64,000 nucleotides of DNA from Neorhizobium alkalisoli (GTDB lineage: Bacteria; Pseudomonadota; Alphaproteobacteria; Rhizobiales; Rhizobiaceae): positions 310,001-374,000 of the forward strand of contig NZ_PVBN01000005.1 of NCBI RefSeq assembly GCF_002968635.1, in the 5' to 3' direction. Under the pieces are notes generated by a model. That model worked only from the letters and a program-made list of their open reading frames with translations. It was not told where the DNA came from and ran no database searches. Shown here in pieces: positions 1 through 9,564 of the stretch; the first letter of the stretch is position 1, and each line of letters begins with the position of its first letter. Position numbers and translations under genes: made by a program.

Positions 1-1
1 T

Positions 2-2056
2 AGCGTGGTCGAGGAAATGGCAAGCCAGGGCGTTTCCGGAGCCGGGGTAACAGTGCTGCACCGCGCCCACCTGCGCTACCAGGGTACGGATACGACTTTG
101 CCTGTAACTCTCGGCGGCGCGGCCGATATGACAGCTAGTTTCGAGACGGCGCACAAGAAGCAATTCGGCTTCATCTTTGAGAACCGCGAGATCATCTTCG
201 AAGCCTACGAAGTCGAGGCGATCGGCGGCGGCGCGGATTCCGCCGAACTGGAATTCTCGCTCGACAGCTCTGCTCCGGTGGCGTCGCAGGAGACAAAATT
301 CTTCTCCGGCGGCGCATGGCGGGACGCCCCGGTCTATCGTCGCGCCGACATCCGGCCGGGCTCGCGCGCCAACGGTCCGTGCCTGATCGTCGAGCCGCAC
401 CAGACGATCGTCGTCGAGGATGGCTGGGCCTTTGAGATCACCAAATTGAATCACGTCGTGCTGACGCGCATCACCGCGCTTTCACGAGCAAGGCCGATCG
501 GCACGCAGGCAGACCCTGTGCTGCTCGAAGTGTTCAACAATCTCTTCATGTCGATCGCCGAACAGATGGGCGTGACGCTGCAGAACACGGCGTCTTCGGT
601 CAACATCAAGGAGCGGCTGGACTTCTCCTGCGCCGTTTTCGACGAGAACGGCGCGCTGGTGGCGAACGCCCCGCATATGCCGGTGCATCTGGGCTCCATG
701 GACCGATCGGTCGAGACCGTGATTGCCACCAACAAGGGCAAGATCCGCCCCGGCGACGTTTTTGCACTGAACGCCCCCTATAACGGCGGTACGCACCTAC
801 CGGATATCACTGTCGTGACGCCGGTCTTTGATCAAGAAGGCGAAAAGATCCTGTTCTATGTTGCCTCGCGCGGCCACCACGCCGATGTGGGAGGCACGGC
901 ACCGGGGTCGATGACACCACTTGCGACGACGGTCGACGAGGAAGGCGTGCTGTTCGACAACGTGCTGCTCGTCGATCGCGGCCGGTTCGACGAGGCAGGC
1001 ATCACCAAGCTTCTCTCCGATCACCCCTACCCCGCCCGCAACGTGGCGCAGAACGTCGCCGACCTGCGCGCCCAGATCGCCGCCAACGAAAAGGGCGTGC
1101 ACGAGATGCGCAAGATGATCGCGCAGTTCGGGCTCGACGTCGTGCAGGCCTATATGGGCCATGTGCAGGACAATGCCGAAGAAAGCGTCCGCCGCGTTCT
1201 CGAGAAGCTGAACGACGCGGAATTCTCCTATCCGACCGACCAGGGCAGCGTCATCGAAGTGAAAATCACGGTCGACAAGGAAAAGCGCGAAGCGACCGTC
1301 GATTTCACCGGCACCAGCCCGCAGAAGAAGAACAACTTCAATGCGCCGGAACCGGTGACGCGCGCGGCCGTGCTCTATGTCTTCCGCGTCATGGTCGAAA
1401 GTTCGATCCCGATGAATGCAGGCTGCCTGAGGCCGATCCGCATCATCGTGCCGGAGGGCTCGATGCTGAAGCCGCAATATCCGGCCGCCGTCGTCGCCGG
1501 CAATGTGGAAACGAGCCAGCACGTCACCAATGCCCTGTTCGGGGCGCTTGGCGCCATGGCCGCCAGCCAGGGAACGATGAACAACCTCACGTTCGGCAAT
1601 GCGACCTATCAGTATTACGAGACGCTATGCTCTGGCTCGCCTGCGGGCCGCTTCAACGACGGCAGCGGTTTTGCCGGCACCGACGCTGTTCATGTGCATA
1701 TGACCAATTCGCGTCTCACGGATCCGGAAATCCTGGAAACGCGTTATCCGGTGCTACTCGAAGACTTCCACATTCGCGAGAATTCCGGCGGAAGCGGCAA
1801 GTTCTCGGCCGGCAACGGCACCAGACGCACCATCCGTTTCCTCGAAAAGATGGACTGCGCCATCCTCTCCTCGCACCGGACGATCCGTCCGCATGGCCTT
1901 GCCGGCGGAAAGGAAGGCGAACTCGGGCATATGATCGTCCGCCGGCTGGACGGCACGCTGGAAGAACTCGGCGGCTGCGCCCAGACCATCATCGAAGCGG
2001 GCGAAGCCGTCACCGTCGTGACGCCGACCGCAGGAGGCTATGGCAAAGCGGCGTGA
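2..2056 (+). CDS. 5-oxoprolinase / hydantoinase (HyuA C-terminus fused to HyuB), 5' end outside window
   Basis: The reading frame is open to the left edge, so this is the C-terminal ~684 residues of a protein that is usually about 1200 residues long. The first ~165 residues match the end of a hydantoinase A/oxoprolinase domain. From about residue 166 the hydantoinase B domain runs to the end, with the family signature SVNIKERLDFSC near residue 200 and a glycine-rich C-terminus (TPTAGGYGK). ATP-dependent 5-oxoprolinase opens 5-oxoproline to glutamate in the cytoplasm; relatives act on hydantoins or acetophenone-type substrates, so the substrate is inferred. The A and B domains are in one continuous chain, which favours the oxoprolinase architecture over separate hyuA and hyuB genes. 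The next gene follows after 16 nt in the same direction. Confidence 0.85.
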   Translation, partial: SVVEEMASQGVSGAGVTVLHRAHLRYQGTDTTLPVTLGGAADMTASFETAHKKQFGFIFENREIIFEAYEVEAIGGGADSAELEFSLDSSAPVASQETKFFSGGAWRDAPVYRRADIRPGSRANGPCLIVEPHQTIVVEDGWAFEITKLNHVVLTRITALSRARPIGTQADPVLLEVFNNLFMSIAEQMGVTLQNTASSVNIKERLDFSCAVFDENGALVANAPHMPVHLGSMDRSVETVIATNKGKIRPGDVFALNAPYNGGTHLPDITVVTPVFDQEGEKILFYVASRGHHADVGGTAPGSMTPLATTVDEEGVLFDNVLLVDRGRFDEAGITKLLSDHPYPARNVAQNVADLRAQIAANEKGVHEMRKMIAQFGLDVVQAYMGHVQDNAEESVRRVLEKLNDAEFSYPTDQGSVIEVKITVDKEKREATVDFTGTSPQKKNNFNAPEPVTRAAVLYVFRVMVESSIPMNAGCLRPIRIIVPEGSMLKPQYPAAVVAGNVETSQHVTNALFGALGAMAASQGTMNNLTFGNATYQYYETLCSGSPAGRFNDGSGFAGTDAVHVHMTNSRLTDPEILETRYPVLLEDFHIRENSGGSGKFSAGNGTRRTIRFLEKMDCAILSSHRTIRPHGLAGGKEGELGHMIVRRLDGTLEELGGCAQTIIEAGEAVTVVTPTAGGYGKAA

Positions 2057-2072
2057 TCTGCCTTAACCGGAG

Positions 2073-3284
2073 ATGATGACGAAACAGATTGCGATCATCG
2101 GCGGCGGGCCGGCAGGACTTATGGCGGCGGAAGTGCTTTCCGCCGCCGGTCATGCGGTGACGGTTTACGAGGCCATGCCGACCTTCGGGCGCAAGTTCCT
2201 GTTGGCCGGCAAATCCGGCCTCAACATCACCCATTCGGAAGAGTTTCAGCGCTTCGCAGGGCGATTTGGCGCCGCCTCCGCTCGCTTGCGGCCGGCACTC
2301 GATGCTCTCACGCCGGAGGATGTCCGGCAATGGGCCGAAGGCCTTGGCACCGAAACCTTTGTCGGCACATCCGGCCGTGTCTTTCCTGTAGTGATGAAAG
2401 CCTCACCGCTCCTGCGTTCCTGGCTGCGAAGGCTCGAGGCACAAGGCGTGAACCTCCGGACAAGGCATCGGTGGATCGGCTTCGCCGATGGCGGCTATCG
2501 GTTCGAGACGCCGGAAGACGTGCTTACCCTTCGTCCGGAGGCAGCACTGCTGGCGCTTGGCGGCGCAAGCTGGCCGAGGCTTGGCTCGGACGCCGCCTGG
2601 GTGCCTAGGCTGAGGCAGATGGGCGTTACGGTCAGCGAATTTCAGCCGGCCAATTGCGGCTTCGACGTCGACTGGAGCGATCCCTTTCGCCAGCGCTTCG
2701 AAGGCTCGCCCGTCAAATCGGTTTCGGCCACCTCAGCCGCAGGCACGCTCCAAGGCGAACTTGTGATCTCCAGACATGGGATCGAGGGCAGCCTGGTCTA
2801 CGCACACGCGGCGGCATTGCGGGACAGGTTGAAACACGAGGGGCATGCTGATCTGCCTATCGATCTCGCTCCCGGCCGATCGCTCGAACGCCTTGAGAGG
2901 GACCTCGCCCGGCAGGATGCCAAAGCCAGCTTTTCGAACCGACTTCGCAAAGGCGCGGGCCTTGAAGGCGTAAAAGCAGCTCTTATCCGCGAGCTTGTGC
3001 CCCATGCAAACCAGGCGTCGCCCAAGGAACTGGCAACCCTTGTCAAGGCCCTGCCGATCCCGCTTCTTCGCCCGAGGCCTATCGCGGAAGTCATATCATC
3101 CGCCGGCGGGCTCGACTGGAACGAGCTCGATGCGAACTACATGCTGAAGGCCGTGCCGGGACTTTTCGCCGCCGGGGAAATGCTGGATTGGGAAGCACCG
3201 ACCGGCGGCTATCTGCTCACCGCCTGTTTTTCGACCGGGCGGGCTGCGGCCAAGGGTATCGAGGAATGGTTGCGGGCGAAATAG
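2073..3284 (+). CDS. TIGR03862-type NAD(P)/FAD-dependent flavoprotein
   Basis: The 403-residue protein begins with an FAD-binding Rossmann motif (IAIIGGGPAGLMAAE) and ends with the second conserved dinucleotide region (GLFAAGEMLDWEAPTGGYLL). This is the layout of the HI0933/YhiN-like flavoproteins, and the segment GRKFLLAGKSGLNITHSE near residue 38 is typical of the TIGR03862 branch. The physiological reaction of this family is not established. Two adjacent ATG codons (2073 and 2076) are possible starts; the CGGAG just upstream fits neither ideally. It probably shares a transcript with the upstream oxoprolinase gene. Confidence 0.75.
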   Translation: MMTKQIAIIGGGPAGLMAAEVLSAAGHAVTVYEAMPTFGRKFLLAGKSGLNITHSEEFQRFAGRFGAASARLRPALDALTPEDVRQWAEGLGTETFVGTSGRVFPVVMKASPLLRSWLRRLEAQGVNLRTRHRWIGFADGGYRFETPEDVLTLRPEAALLALGGASWPRLGSDAAWVPRLRQMGVTVSEFQPANCGFDVDWSDPFRQRFEGSPVKSVSATSAAGTLQGELVISRHGIEGSLVYAHAAALRDRLKHEGHADLPIDLAPGRSLERLERDLARQDAKASFSNRLRKGAGLEGVKAALIRELVPHANQASPKELATLVKALPIPLLRPRPIAEVISSAGGLDWNELDANYMLKAVPGLFAAGEMLDWEAPTGGYLLTACFSTGRAAAKGIEEWLRAK

Positions 3285-3394
3285 GACTCGCCTGCGATCA
3301 TTGTTTGCGATTTCTTTCCGAGTAATCCGGCATTGTTCTGGATCAACGCATCCGCAATCCGAATCGGACAGAACGACAGGAGGAAAGGGCCTCC

Positions 3395-4114
3395 ATGAGC
3401 AGGGCACGACGCCGCCATATCATCAAGAGAAGACGCACCATCACCGGCCTTGCGCTCGTCGCAGCGATTTCCTTTGTTGCCGGGATGACGGACGCGGTCG
3501 GCCTTCTTCTTTCGGGAGACTTCGTCTCGTTCATGACGGGCAATACCACCCGCGCAGCCTTGTCCTTCGCAAGCAACGACTATTCCCATGCGCTGATCCT
3601 CTATTTCGCCCTGTGGGTTTTCGTCCTCGGCAATGCGCTCGGCATTGTTCTCGCCCACACGCTTTCGGCGCTGCGAACCTTTGTGGTCCTTTCGGGCGTC
3701 GCTGTGACGCTTGCCGTGGCGGCGTTCCTTCCAGAGGCGGATTATCCGCGGATACAGTTTTACCTCGTCATCCTGGCCATGGGCATGATCAACGCCACCG
3801 TCGAACATATCGAGGGGCTGCCGATCGGTCTCACCTATATCACCGGCGCGCTGTCACGCTTCGGGCGCGGGATCGGCCGCTGGATCGTGGGGGACCGCAA
3901 TCCGACGGGGTGGGTCATTCAGACCGTGCCCTGGACAGGCATGGCATGTGGCGCCGTAACCGGGGCGTTCGTCACGAAATATCTCGGCAACAATGCCCTT
4001 TGGGTCGTCGTGCTGGCTGTGGTTTTGCTGGCCTTCGCGACCATTCTTCTGCCACGGTCTTTGCATCTGCATTTCCACCAGCAGCCGATCGTGGCAGCAA
4101 GACGCCGCACATAG
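3395..4114 (+). CDS. YoaK/DUF1275 family membrane protein
   Basis: The 239-residue, strongly hydrophobic protein has about six predicted membrane segments and the family signature DFVSFMTGNTTR near residue 46, which identifies DUF1275 (YoaK-like). The function of the family is unknown. The start is an ATG at 3395 with an AGGAGG ribosome-binding site about 10 nt upstream. The short N-terminus is rich in Arg/Lys (RARRRHIIKRRR), which would place it on the cytoplasmic side. The gene is separated by 110 nt from the flavoprotein gene and lies 18 nt before the DUF218 gene, so it may be co-transcribed with the latter. Confidence 0.75.
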   Translation: MSRARRRHIIKRRRTITGLALVAAISFVAGMTDAVGLLLSGDFVSFMTGNTTRAALSFASNDYSHALILYFALWVFVLGNALGIVLAHTLSALRTFVVLSGVAVTLAVAAFLPEADYPRIQFYLVILAMGMINATVEHIEGLPIGLTYITGALSRFGRGIGRWIVGDRNPTGWVIQTVPWTGMACGAVTGAFVTKYLGNNALWVVVLAVVLLAFATILLPRSLHLHFHQQPIVAARRRT

Positions 4115-4132
4115 CTGCTTTCGAAGGTCCTT

Positions 4133-4921
4133 ATGTTTCTGCTTTCAAAGCTTTTCTGGGTGTTCGCCCAACCGCTCTCAATCGGATTTCTGTTCAGCGC
4201 TCTCGCGGCACTGCTCGCCTTTGCCGGACGGCGCAGGCTCGGCGGCCTTTCTGCGCTGCTGGCCGCCCTCGTCCTGTTCATCACGCTTTTCACGACTGCC
4301 GGCACCATGGCATTGCAGGCCCTGGAAGCGCGTTTTCCAAAACCGTCCCAGGCTCCCCAACCGCTGTCCTGCGTGATCGTGCTTGGAGGAGCGCTGGAAA
4401 ACGAGGTGACGACCGCACGCGGCGGCATCGAACTCAACCAGGCGGCCGATCGCTTTGTCGAAGCGCTACGGCTCGCAATCAGCCATCCGGAGGCACGCAT
4501 CCTCGTTTCCGGCGGCGACGGCTCGATCAGCGGTACCTACGAGGGTGAGGCCGCCGCCGCCGAGCGCCTTTTCTCGGCTTTCGGTATATCGCCGGACCGG
4601 CTGATCAAGGAGAATGACTCCCGAACGACCTATGAGAACACTCTCAACACCGCCGAAGTGTTGAAGAACCAAGGGCTCGAAAACTGCCTGCTGACCACCT
4701 CGGCTTACCATATGCCGCGCTCGGTCGCCCTCTTCCGCAAAGCGGGAATCGCGGTCACGCCCTGGCCGGTGGATTACCGTACGAGCGGTGTCGTGGGATT
4801 GTCGCTGGATTTCACCCAGCCGTCCCTCAACGCCCAACTGGCCACGACCGCAGCGCGGGAATGGATGAGCCTTGCCGCCTATTATCTGACGGGACGAATC
4901 GACGGGATCTTTCCGAAATGA
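4133..4921 (+). CDS. YdcF/ElyC-like DUF218 domain membrane protein
   Basis: The 262-residue protein has two N-terminal hydrophobic segments (about residues 5-25 and 37-60) followed by a DUF218 domain. Family motifs are CVIVLGGALENE near residue 80, ILVSGGDGS near 122, a conserved ENDSRTTYENT near 159 and TTSAYHMPRS near 187. ElyC and SanA relatives in enterobacteria influence envelope and peptidoglycan precursor metabolism, but the reaction is unknown, so only an envelope role is inferred. The ATG at 4133 has an AAGGT upstream. The gene ends directly against the convergent gene at 4922. Confidence 0.75.
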   Translation: MFLLSKLFWVFAQPLSIGFLFSALAALLAFAGRRRLGGLSALLAALVLFITLFTTAGTMALQALEARFPKPSQAPQPLSCVIVLGGALENEVTTARGGIELNQAADRFVEALRLAISHPEARILVSGGDGSISGTYEGEAAAAERLFSAFGISPDRLIKENDSRTTYENTLNTAEVLKNQGLENCLLTTSAYHMPRSVALFRKAGIAVTPWPVDYRTSGVVGLSLDFTQPSLNAQLATTAAREWMSLAAYYLTGRIDGIFPK

Positions 4922-5416
4922 CTATTTCTTCGAGATCGTCAGAAAGCGCCCGCCCTTCACACGCACGCGCATCTCGCATGGTTCTGCGTCGGTGCGGTCG
5001 CAATAGCGCGGATGCATCTTCAGCAGAAAGACCATATTTCCGAAATACTTGACGAAATCATAGCCGTAGAGCTGGGCGGTGGCGATCATGAAATAACCAC
5101 CCTCCTTGGCTTGCAGGTAGAAGTTATAGGGGCAGCCGTCATTGCTGCAGGCCGGACCGCGCTTGCCGTCGCAGACGAGTTTGCCCTGATTGGAGACGAG
5201 ATCGATGATCCCGTCGTTGTTGATATCGAACCGTTCGATGAAGCCCGGATCGAACTGGGCGACCTTGCACTCGCTGCGGAAATGGTCCTTTTCATAGATT
5301 TCCGGATCACTGACGAGTGGCTGCTGCGCAAGGGCAAGAGCAGGAACCAGGATCAGCGCCAGTGCCTGGGCAAGAACGATCAGGAGCCTATGCACGGCTT
5401 TCCTCCGCAAATTCAT
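4922..5416 (-). CDS. Secreted hypothetical protein
   Basis: The 164-residue product begins with a clear signal peptide (basic RRKAVHR, a hydrophobic core, and a cleavage-like ALALAQQ near residue 30). The mature part contains an EF-hand-like acidic loop (FDINNDGIIDLVS) and several cysteines (residues in CKVAQF, LVCDGKRGPACSNDGC, RYCDRTDAEPC), which suggests a disulphide-containing periplasmic protein. I do not recognise the family. The ATG at 5416 is preferred over an upstream GTG at 5437 because the signal peptide starts there. It converges with the DUF218 gene and is divergent from the TRIC-like gene at 5503. Confidence 0.6.
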   Translation of the reverse strand: MNLRRKAVHRLLIVLAQALALILVPALALAQQPLVSDPEIYEKDHFRSECKVAQFDPGFIERFDINNDGIIDLVSNQGKLVCDGKRGPACSNDGCPYNFYLQAKEGGYFMIATAQLYGYDFVKYFGNMVFLLKMHPRYCDRTDAEPCEMRVRVKGGRFLTISKK

Positions 5417-5502
5417 CTGTTCATGGCGCGCAGCCACCGATGACGGGCGCGACTATCCGCGGCTATGTTAGGTTCTGCCACTTGCGCGACGCTGGAGTTC
5501 GT

Positions 5503-6156
5503 ATGTCACTGCTGATGATGATCGATTATGCCGGCGTCGCCCTCTTCGCGGCAACAGGTGCGCTTGCTGCCTCGCGAAAGGAACTCGACCTTGTCGGCTT
5601 CCTCTTCTTTGCCGCCGTCACCGGGCTCGGAGGCGGCACGTTGAGAGACATCATCCTTGGGCGCACACCGGTATTCTGGGTGCTTGACCCCACCTATATC
5701 CTGATCTGCGTGACCACCGGGGCCTTCGTTTTCTGCACGGCACATCGCTTGGAGTGGCGGTATCGGATGCTGATCTGGCTTGATGCGGTGGGACTTGCAG
5801 CCTACAGCGTGCTTGGCGCGGCCAAAGGCTTCGACGTCTCCGGATCACCGACCATCGCCATCGTCACCGGCGCACTGACCGCCGCGTTCGGGGGCATCCT
5901 CCGCGATCTTCTCGCCAACGAACCGTCCGTACTGCTTCGCCCGGAAATCTATATTACGGCGGCCCTTGCCGGCGCCGGCACCTTTACCGCTGCGAACGCC
6001 CTCGATCTGCCCCTCTCCGTCAGCTCCTGCCTCGGTGTGGCAGCCGCCTTCCTGCTGCGCGGCGGCGCGATCCACTACGGGTGGACCTTGCCACGGTACA
6101 GACCGCGGCCGGGCAGGCCGGCCTCCGAAGCGATCAAGGGGAAAAGGGGAGAGTAA
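5503..6156 (+). CDS. TRIC cation channel / UPF0126 (YicG-like) family membrane protein
   Basis: The 217-residue protein is built of two similar three-helix halves, each with a glycine-rich motif followed by an acidic/arginine pair (GLGGGTLRDII near residue 43 and AAFGGILRDLL near 128). This is the diagnostic duplication of the UPF0126/TRIC fold. Bacterial TRIC proteins are trimeric monovalent-cation channels; the role here is inferred from the fold. The ATG at 5503 was chosen because the hydrophobic family domain begins immediately after it; an in-frame upstream extension to 5317 has no family similarity. It converges on irr with only 6 nt between the stop codons. Confidence 0.75.
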   Translation: MSLLMMIDYAGVALFAATGALAASRKELDLVGFLFFAAVTGLGGGTLRDIILGRTPVFWVLDPTYILICVTTGAFVFCTAHRLEWRYRMLIWLDAVGLAAYSVLGAAKGFDVSGSPTIAIVTGALTAAFGGILRDLLANEPSVLLRPEIYITAALAGAGTFTAANALDLPLSVSSCLGVAAAFLLRGGAIHYGWTLPRYRPRPGRPASEAIKGKRGE

Positions 6157-6162
6157 GCCTTC

Positions 6163-6579
6163 TCAGGCCTTCTTCTCGCGCAGGCGGATGATCACATCCA
6201 CATGGGCTATTTCCATGCCGTCCGGAGCTTCCGGCAGGTTGCCGATCTCCAGATTGCTTACAGGAATGTCCATCACTTCGTTTCGGCCTTCCACGAAGAA
6301 GTGGTGGTGGTCCGAGATATTGGTGTCGAAGTAGGTTTTGGCGCTCTCAACGGCAAGAACGCGGATCATGCCGGCTTCGGTAAACTGATGAAGCGTATTA
6401 TAGACCGTGGCGAGCGACACCGGAACGCCTGCTGCCGTCGCCTCTTCGTGCAATTCCTCGACGGTCAGATGACGGTCGCCCTTGGCGAACAGCAGGTCGG
6501 CCAGCGCCACGCGCTGCCGGGTGGGACGCAGGCCGGAATGGCGCAATCTCGTCTCGATGTCAGTAATGGCTTCAGCCAT
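6163..6579 (-). CDS. irr: Irr, Fur-family iron/heme response regulator
   Basis: This 138-residue Fur-family protein has an N-terminal winged helix (SGLRPTRQRVALADLLFAKG, residues 15-34; SLATVYNTLHQF, 55-66) and a C-terminal dimerisation domain with a histidine run at 91-93 (ISDHHHFF). That histidine cluster is the second heme-binding site of rhizobial Irr. The N-terminal heme regulatory motif (GCPWHD) of the Bradyrhizobium protein is absent, as is usual in Rhizobiaceae. Irr controls iron and heme genes under iron limitation and is turned over or inactivated by heme. The ATG at 6579 fits the family length; longer in-frame extensions to 6681 do not match. It is divergent from fabA, a conserved arrangement in this order. 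Confidence 0.9.
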   Translation of the reverse strand: MAEAITDIETRLRHSGLRPTRQRVALADLLFAKGDRHLTVEELHEEATAAGVPVSLATVYNTLHQFTEAGMIRVLAVESAKTYFDTNISDHHHFFVEGRNEVMDIPVSNLEIGNLPEAPDGMEIAHVDVIIRLREKKA

Positions 6580-6897
6580 AGTACCTGTCAGCTCCCACCG
6601 CTCACGTGAATATAAGGTATCTTGACTTTGCGATATAACTTTTACAGGGACCACTTTCAATACTTTCCGCAGGATACCCATCGCAACGCGCTGAAAATCA
6701 CGTTATTTCCTTCACAAGCCTCTGGTTTGCGCCCATAGCTTCCTATATGCGAACCTGAATAGACGGATGTTCCCGCATCTGGCCGCCATCCCCGGGCGGA
6801 GTGCGGGATCGCCGTCGGCGCGCTTCAAATCCGACCGTTCTTGCAATAATGGTCAGACAATAAAAGGTCGAAGGCTCAACGGGGGGAACGGAATTTT
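6580..6897. other. irr-fabA divergent intergenic region
   Basis: This 318-nt gap carries the promoters of irr and of the fabA operon. It holds AT-rich stretches near 6605-6650 and 6845-6900. I could not pick one convincing -35/-10 pair for either gene, and I see no small ORF with family similarity. A GGGGGGAACGG purine run directly before the fabA start acts as its ribosome-binding site. Confidence 0.5.
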
Positions 6898-7413
6898 ATG
6901 GCAAGCAGACAGTCCAGCTTCTCTTACGACGAACTTATTGCCTGTGCACATGGCGAGCTATTCGGGCCTGGAAACGCACAGCTTCCCCTGCCGCCCATGC
7001 TGATGGTTCACCGCATCACGGATATCTCCGAAACGGGCGGCGCTTTCGACAAGGGCTACCTTCGGGCCGAATACGACGTGCGCCCCGACGACTGGTATTT
7101 TCCCTGCCACTTCGAAGGCAACCCGATCATGCCTGGCTGCCTCGGTCTCGATGGCATGTGGCAGCTGACGGGCTTCTTCCTGGGCTGGCTCGGCGAGGAA
7201 GGGCGCGGCATGGCGCTATCGACCGGCGAAGTGAAATTCAAGGGCATGATCCGCCCGCATACCAAGCTGATCGAATATGGGATCGACTTCAAGCGCGTCA
7301 TGCGTGGCCGACTGGTGCTCGGCACCGCCGACGGCTGGCTGAAGGCGGATGGAGAAACCATTTATCAGGCAAGCGATCTCCGCGTGGGTCTGTCGAAGGA
7401 AAAGGCGGCCTGA
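6898..7413 (+). CDS. fabA: 3-hydroxydecanoyl-ACP dehydratase/isomerase FabA
   Basis: The 171-residue protein has the FabA hot-dog active site [20 protein letters not shown], with catalytic His71 and Asp85. FabA dehydrates 3-hydroxydecanoyl-ACP and isomerises trans-2 to cis-3-decenoyl-ACP, starting unsaturated fatty acid synthesis in the cytoplasm. The length is normal. The ATG at 6898 follows a strong purine-rich ribosome-binding site. It is the first gene of the fabA-fabB-fabI operon, with 47 nt to fabB. Confidence 0.95.
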   Translation: MASRQSSFSYDELIACAHGELFGPGNAQLPLPPMLMVHRITDISETGGAFDKGYLRAEYDVRPDDWYFPCHFEGNPIMPGCLGLDGMWQLTGFFLGWLGEEGRGMALSTGEVKFKGMIRPHTKLIEYGIDFKRVMRGRLVLGTADGWLKADGETIYQASDLRVGLSKEKAA

Positions 7414-7460
7414 CGGCGGCTTCACGCCGAAACAGGATAGCAAGAAAAGGTTTTGATGAG

Positions 7461-8684
7461 ATGAGACGGGTAGTTGTCACGGGTCTTGGTATCGTATCCT
7501 CAATCGGAAGCGATGCCGCCGAAGTCACCGAATCCTTGCGTCAGGCGAAGTCCGGCATTTCATTCTCCCCCGATTTTGCCGAGCACGGCTTCAAATGCCA
7601 GGTCTGGGGCAGACCCAATCTCGATCCGACGGATCTCGTCGACCGCCGCGCCATGCGCTTCCTTTCACAGGGCGGCGCCTGGAACCATGTCGCGATGAAG
7701 CAGGCGATTGCGGATTCGGGACTGGAGGAGAAGGACTACAGCGAGAACGAGCGCACCGGCATCGTCATGGGCTCGGGCGGTCCGTCCACACGGACCCTGA
7801 TCGAAGCGGCGGAAATCACCGTCAAGAACAACAGCCCGAAACGGATCGGCCCGTTCGCCGTACCGAAGGCCATGTCTTCGACGGCCTCCGCGACGCTCGC
7901 AACCTGGTTCAAGATCCATGGCGTGAACTATTCCATTTCGTCGGCCTGCTCCACGTCGGCCCACTGCATCGGCAACGCGGCCGAGATGATCCAGTGGGGC
8001 AAGCAGGACGTGATGTTCGCAGGTGGCCATGAGGATCTGGATTGGACCATGTCCAACCTCTTCGACGCCATGGGCGCCATGTCGACGAAATACAACAATG
8101 ATCCGGACAGGGCTTCGCGCGCCTACGACGTCGACCGTGACGGGTTCGTGATTGCCGGCGGTGCGGGCGTTCTCGTTCTGGAAGAACTGGAGCATGCGAA
8201 GGCCCGCGGCGCAAAGATCTACGCAGAAATCGTCGGCTACGGCGCTACTTCGGACGGGTACGACATGGTCGCCCCCTCCGGCGAGGGCGCCGTGCGCTGC
8301 ATGCGTCAGGCGCTTTCGACCGTGAAGGGCGAAGTGGACTACATCAATACTCACGGAACCTCCACGCCGGTTGGTGATTCCAAGGAGATCGGCGCCATCC
8401 GTGAAGTGTTTGGCGCCAAGATGCCTCACATCCAGTCGACAAAGTCGCTAACCGGCCATTCGCTGGGCGGTGCCGGTGTACAGGAATCGATCTACAGCCT
8501 CCTGATGATGCAGGAAGGCTTCATCGGCGAGAGCGCCCATATCGAGAACCTCGATCCGGAATTCGAAGGCGTGCCGATCGTTCGTAGCCGCATCGACAAT
8601 GCCAAGATCGATATTGCTCTTTCCAACTCCTTCGGGTTCGGCGGCACAAACGCCACGCTCGTCTTCCAGCGCTATAACGGATAA
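7461..8684 (+). CDS. fabB: beta-ketoacyl-ACP synthase I FabB
   Basis: The 407-residue condensing enzyme has the Cys-His-His triad: Cys163 in [11 protein letters not shown], His298 in [11 protein letters not shown] and His333 in [11 protein letters not shown]. It elongates the cis-3-decenoyl-ACP made by FabA, so the pair directs the unsaturated branch. The ATG at 7461 begins the family's first strand (RRVVVTGLG). The frame is open further upstream inside fabA, but that extension has no similarity. Only 4 nt separate its stop from the fabI start. Confidence 0.95.
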   Translation: MRRVVVTGLGIVSSIGSDAAEVTESLRQAKSGISFSPDFAEHGFKCQVWGRPNLDPTDLVDRRAMRFLSQGGAWNHVAMKQAIADSGLEEKDYSENERTGIVMGSGGPSTRTLIEAAEITVKNNSPKRIGPFAVPKAMSSTASATLATWFKIHGVNYSISSACSTSAHCIGNAAEMIQWGKQDVMFAGGHEDLDWTMSNLFDAMGAMSTKYNNDPDRASRAYDVDRDGFVIAGGAGVLVLEELEHAKARGAKIYAEIVGYGATSDGYDMVAPSGEGAVRCMRQALSTVKGEVDYINTHGTSTPVGDSKEIGAIREVFGAKMPHIQSTKSLTGHSLGGAGVQESIYSLLMMQEGFIGESAHIENLDPEFEGVPIVRSRIDNAKIDIALSNSFGFGGTNATLVFQRYNG

Positions 8685-8688
8685 TTCC

Positions 8689-9495
8689 ATGACAGGAATC
8701 ATGCAGGGGAAACGCGGCCTGATCATGGGGGTCGCCAACAATCATTCGATCGCCTGGGGCATATCCAAGGCGATCGCGGCGCAGGGGGCCGAACTCGCCT
8801 TCACCTTTCAGGGGGAGGCGCTCGGAAAACGCGTGAAGCCACTTGCAGCCGAACTCGGTTCCGATTTCATCGTGCCCTGTGACGTTGAAGACATCGCTTC
8901 GGTCGATGCCACTTTCGCGGCCATCAAGGAACGCTGGGGCACGCTGGACTTCCTCGTCCACGCCATCGGCTTTTCCGACAAGAACGAGCTGAAGGGCCTT
9001 TACGCCGACACGACGCGTGAAAACTTCAGCCGGACGATGGTCATTTCGTGCTTCTCGTTCACCGAAGTCGCGAAGCGCGCCGCCGAACTGATGCCGAACG
9101 GCGGGTCTATGCTGACGCTGACCTACAACGGCTCCCAGCGCGTCATTCCCAACTACAATGTCATGGGCGTCGCCAAGGCCGCTCTCGAAGCGTCTGTTCG
9201 TTATCTCGCCGCCGACTACGGTCCGCGCGACATCCGCGTCAACACCATCTCCGCCGGCCCCGTACGGACGCTGGCGGGCGCCGGCATTTCCGATGCGCGC
9301 GCGATCTATTCATGGAACCAGCAGAACGCCCCGTTGCGTCGCACGCCGACGATCGAGGATATCGGCGGATCCGCGCTTTACCTTCTGTCGGATCTCTCCC
9401 GCGGCGTCACCGGGGAAGTTCATTATGTCGACGCCGGCTACAGCATCACATCGCTGCCGACGCTCGACAAGCTTCGCAAGGCTGACGTGGAGTAG
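8689..9495 (+). CDS. fabI: Enoyl-ACP reductase (NADH) FabI
   Basis: This 268-residue short-chain dehydrogenase-fold protein has the FabI-specific cofactor motif GLIMGVANNHSIAWGI at residues 10-25 and the catalytic Tyr156-x6-Lys163 pair (NYNVMGVAKAAL). It performs the last reduction of each fatty acid elongation cycle and is the target of triclosan and diazaborine in other bacteria. Rhizobia often carry a second fabI copy elsewhere, which cannot be judged here. It is the last gene of the fab operon and is followed by a strong terminator. Confidence 0.93.
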   Translation: MTGIMQGKRGLIMGVANNHSIAWGISKAIAAQGAELAFTFQGEALGKRVKPLAAELGSDFIVPCDVEDIASVDATFAAIKERWGTLDFLVHAIGFSDKNELKGLYADTTRENFSRTMVISCFSFTEVAKRAAELMPNGGSMLTLTYNGSQRVIPNYNVMGVAKAALEASVRYLAADYGPRDIRVNTISAGPVRTLAGAGISDARAIYSWNQQNAPLRRTPTIEDIGGSALYLLSDLSRGVTGEVHYVDAGYSITSLPTLDKLRKADVE

Positions 9496-9516
9496 TCTCC
9501 CGATCTCGGGTATGAC

Positions 9517-9559
9517 AAGAAAAAGACCCTGCCGACGATGTCGGCAGGGTCTTTTTCTT
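9517..9559. terminator. Bidirectional rho-independent terminator between fabI and rsmC
   Basis: A perfect 20-bp inverted repeat (arms 9517-9536 and 9540-9559) with a GAT loop has a GC-rich inner stem (GACCCTGCCGAC) and A/T runs at both ends. Read on either strand it gives a hairpin followed by a T-rich tract, so it serves both the fab operon (+) and the convergent rsmC gene (-). Confidence 0.9.
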
Positions 9560-9564
9560 TTGAC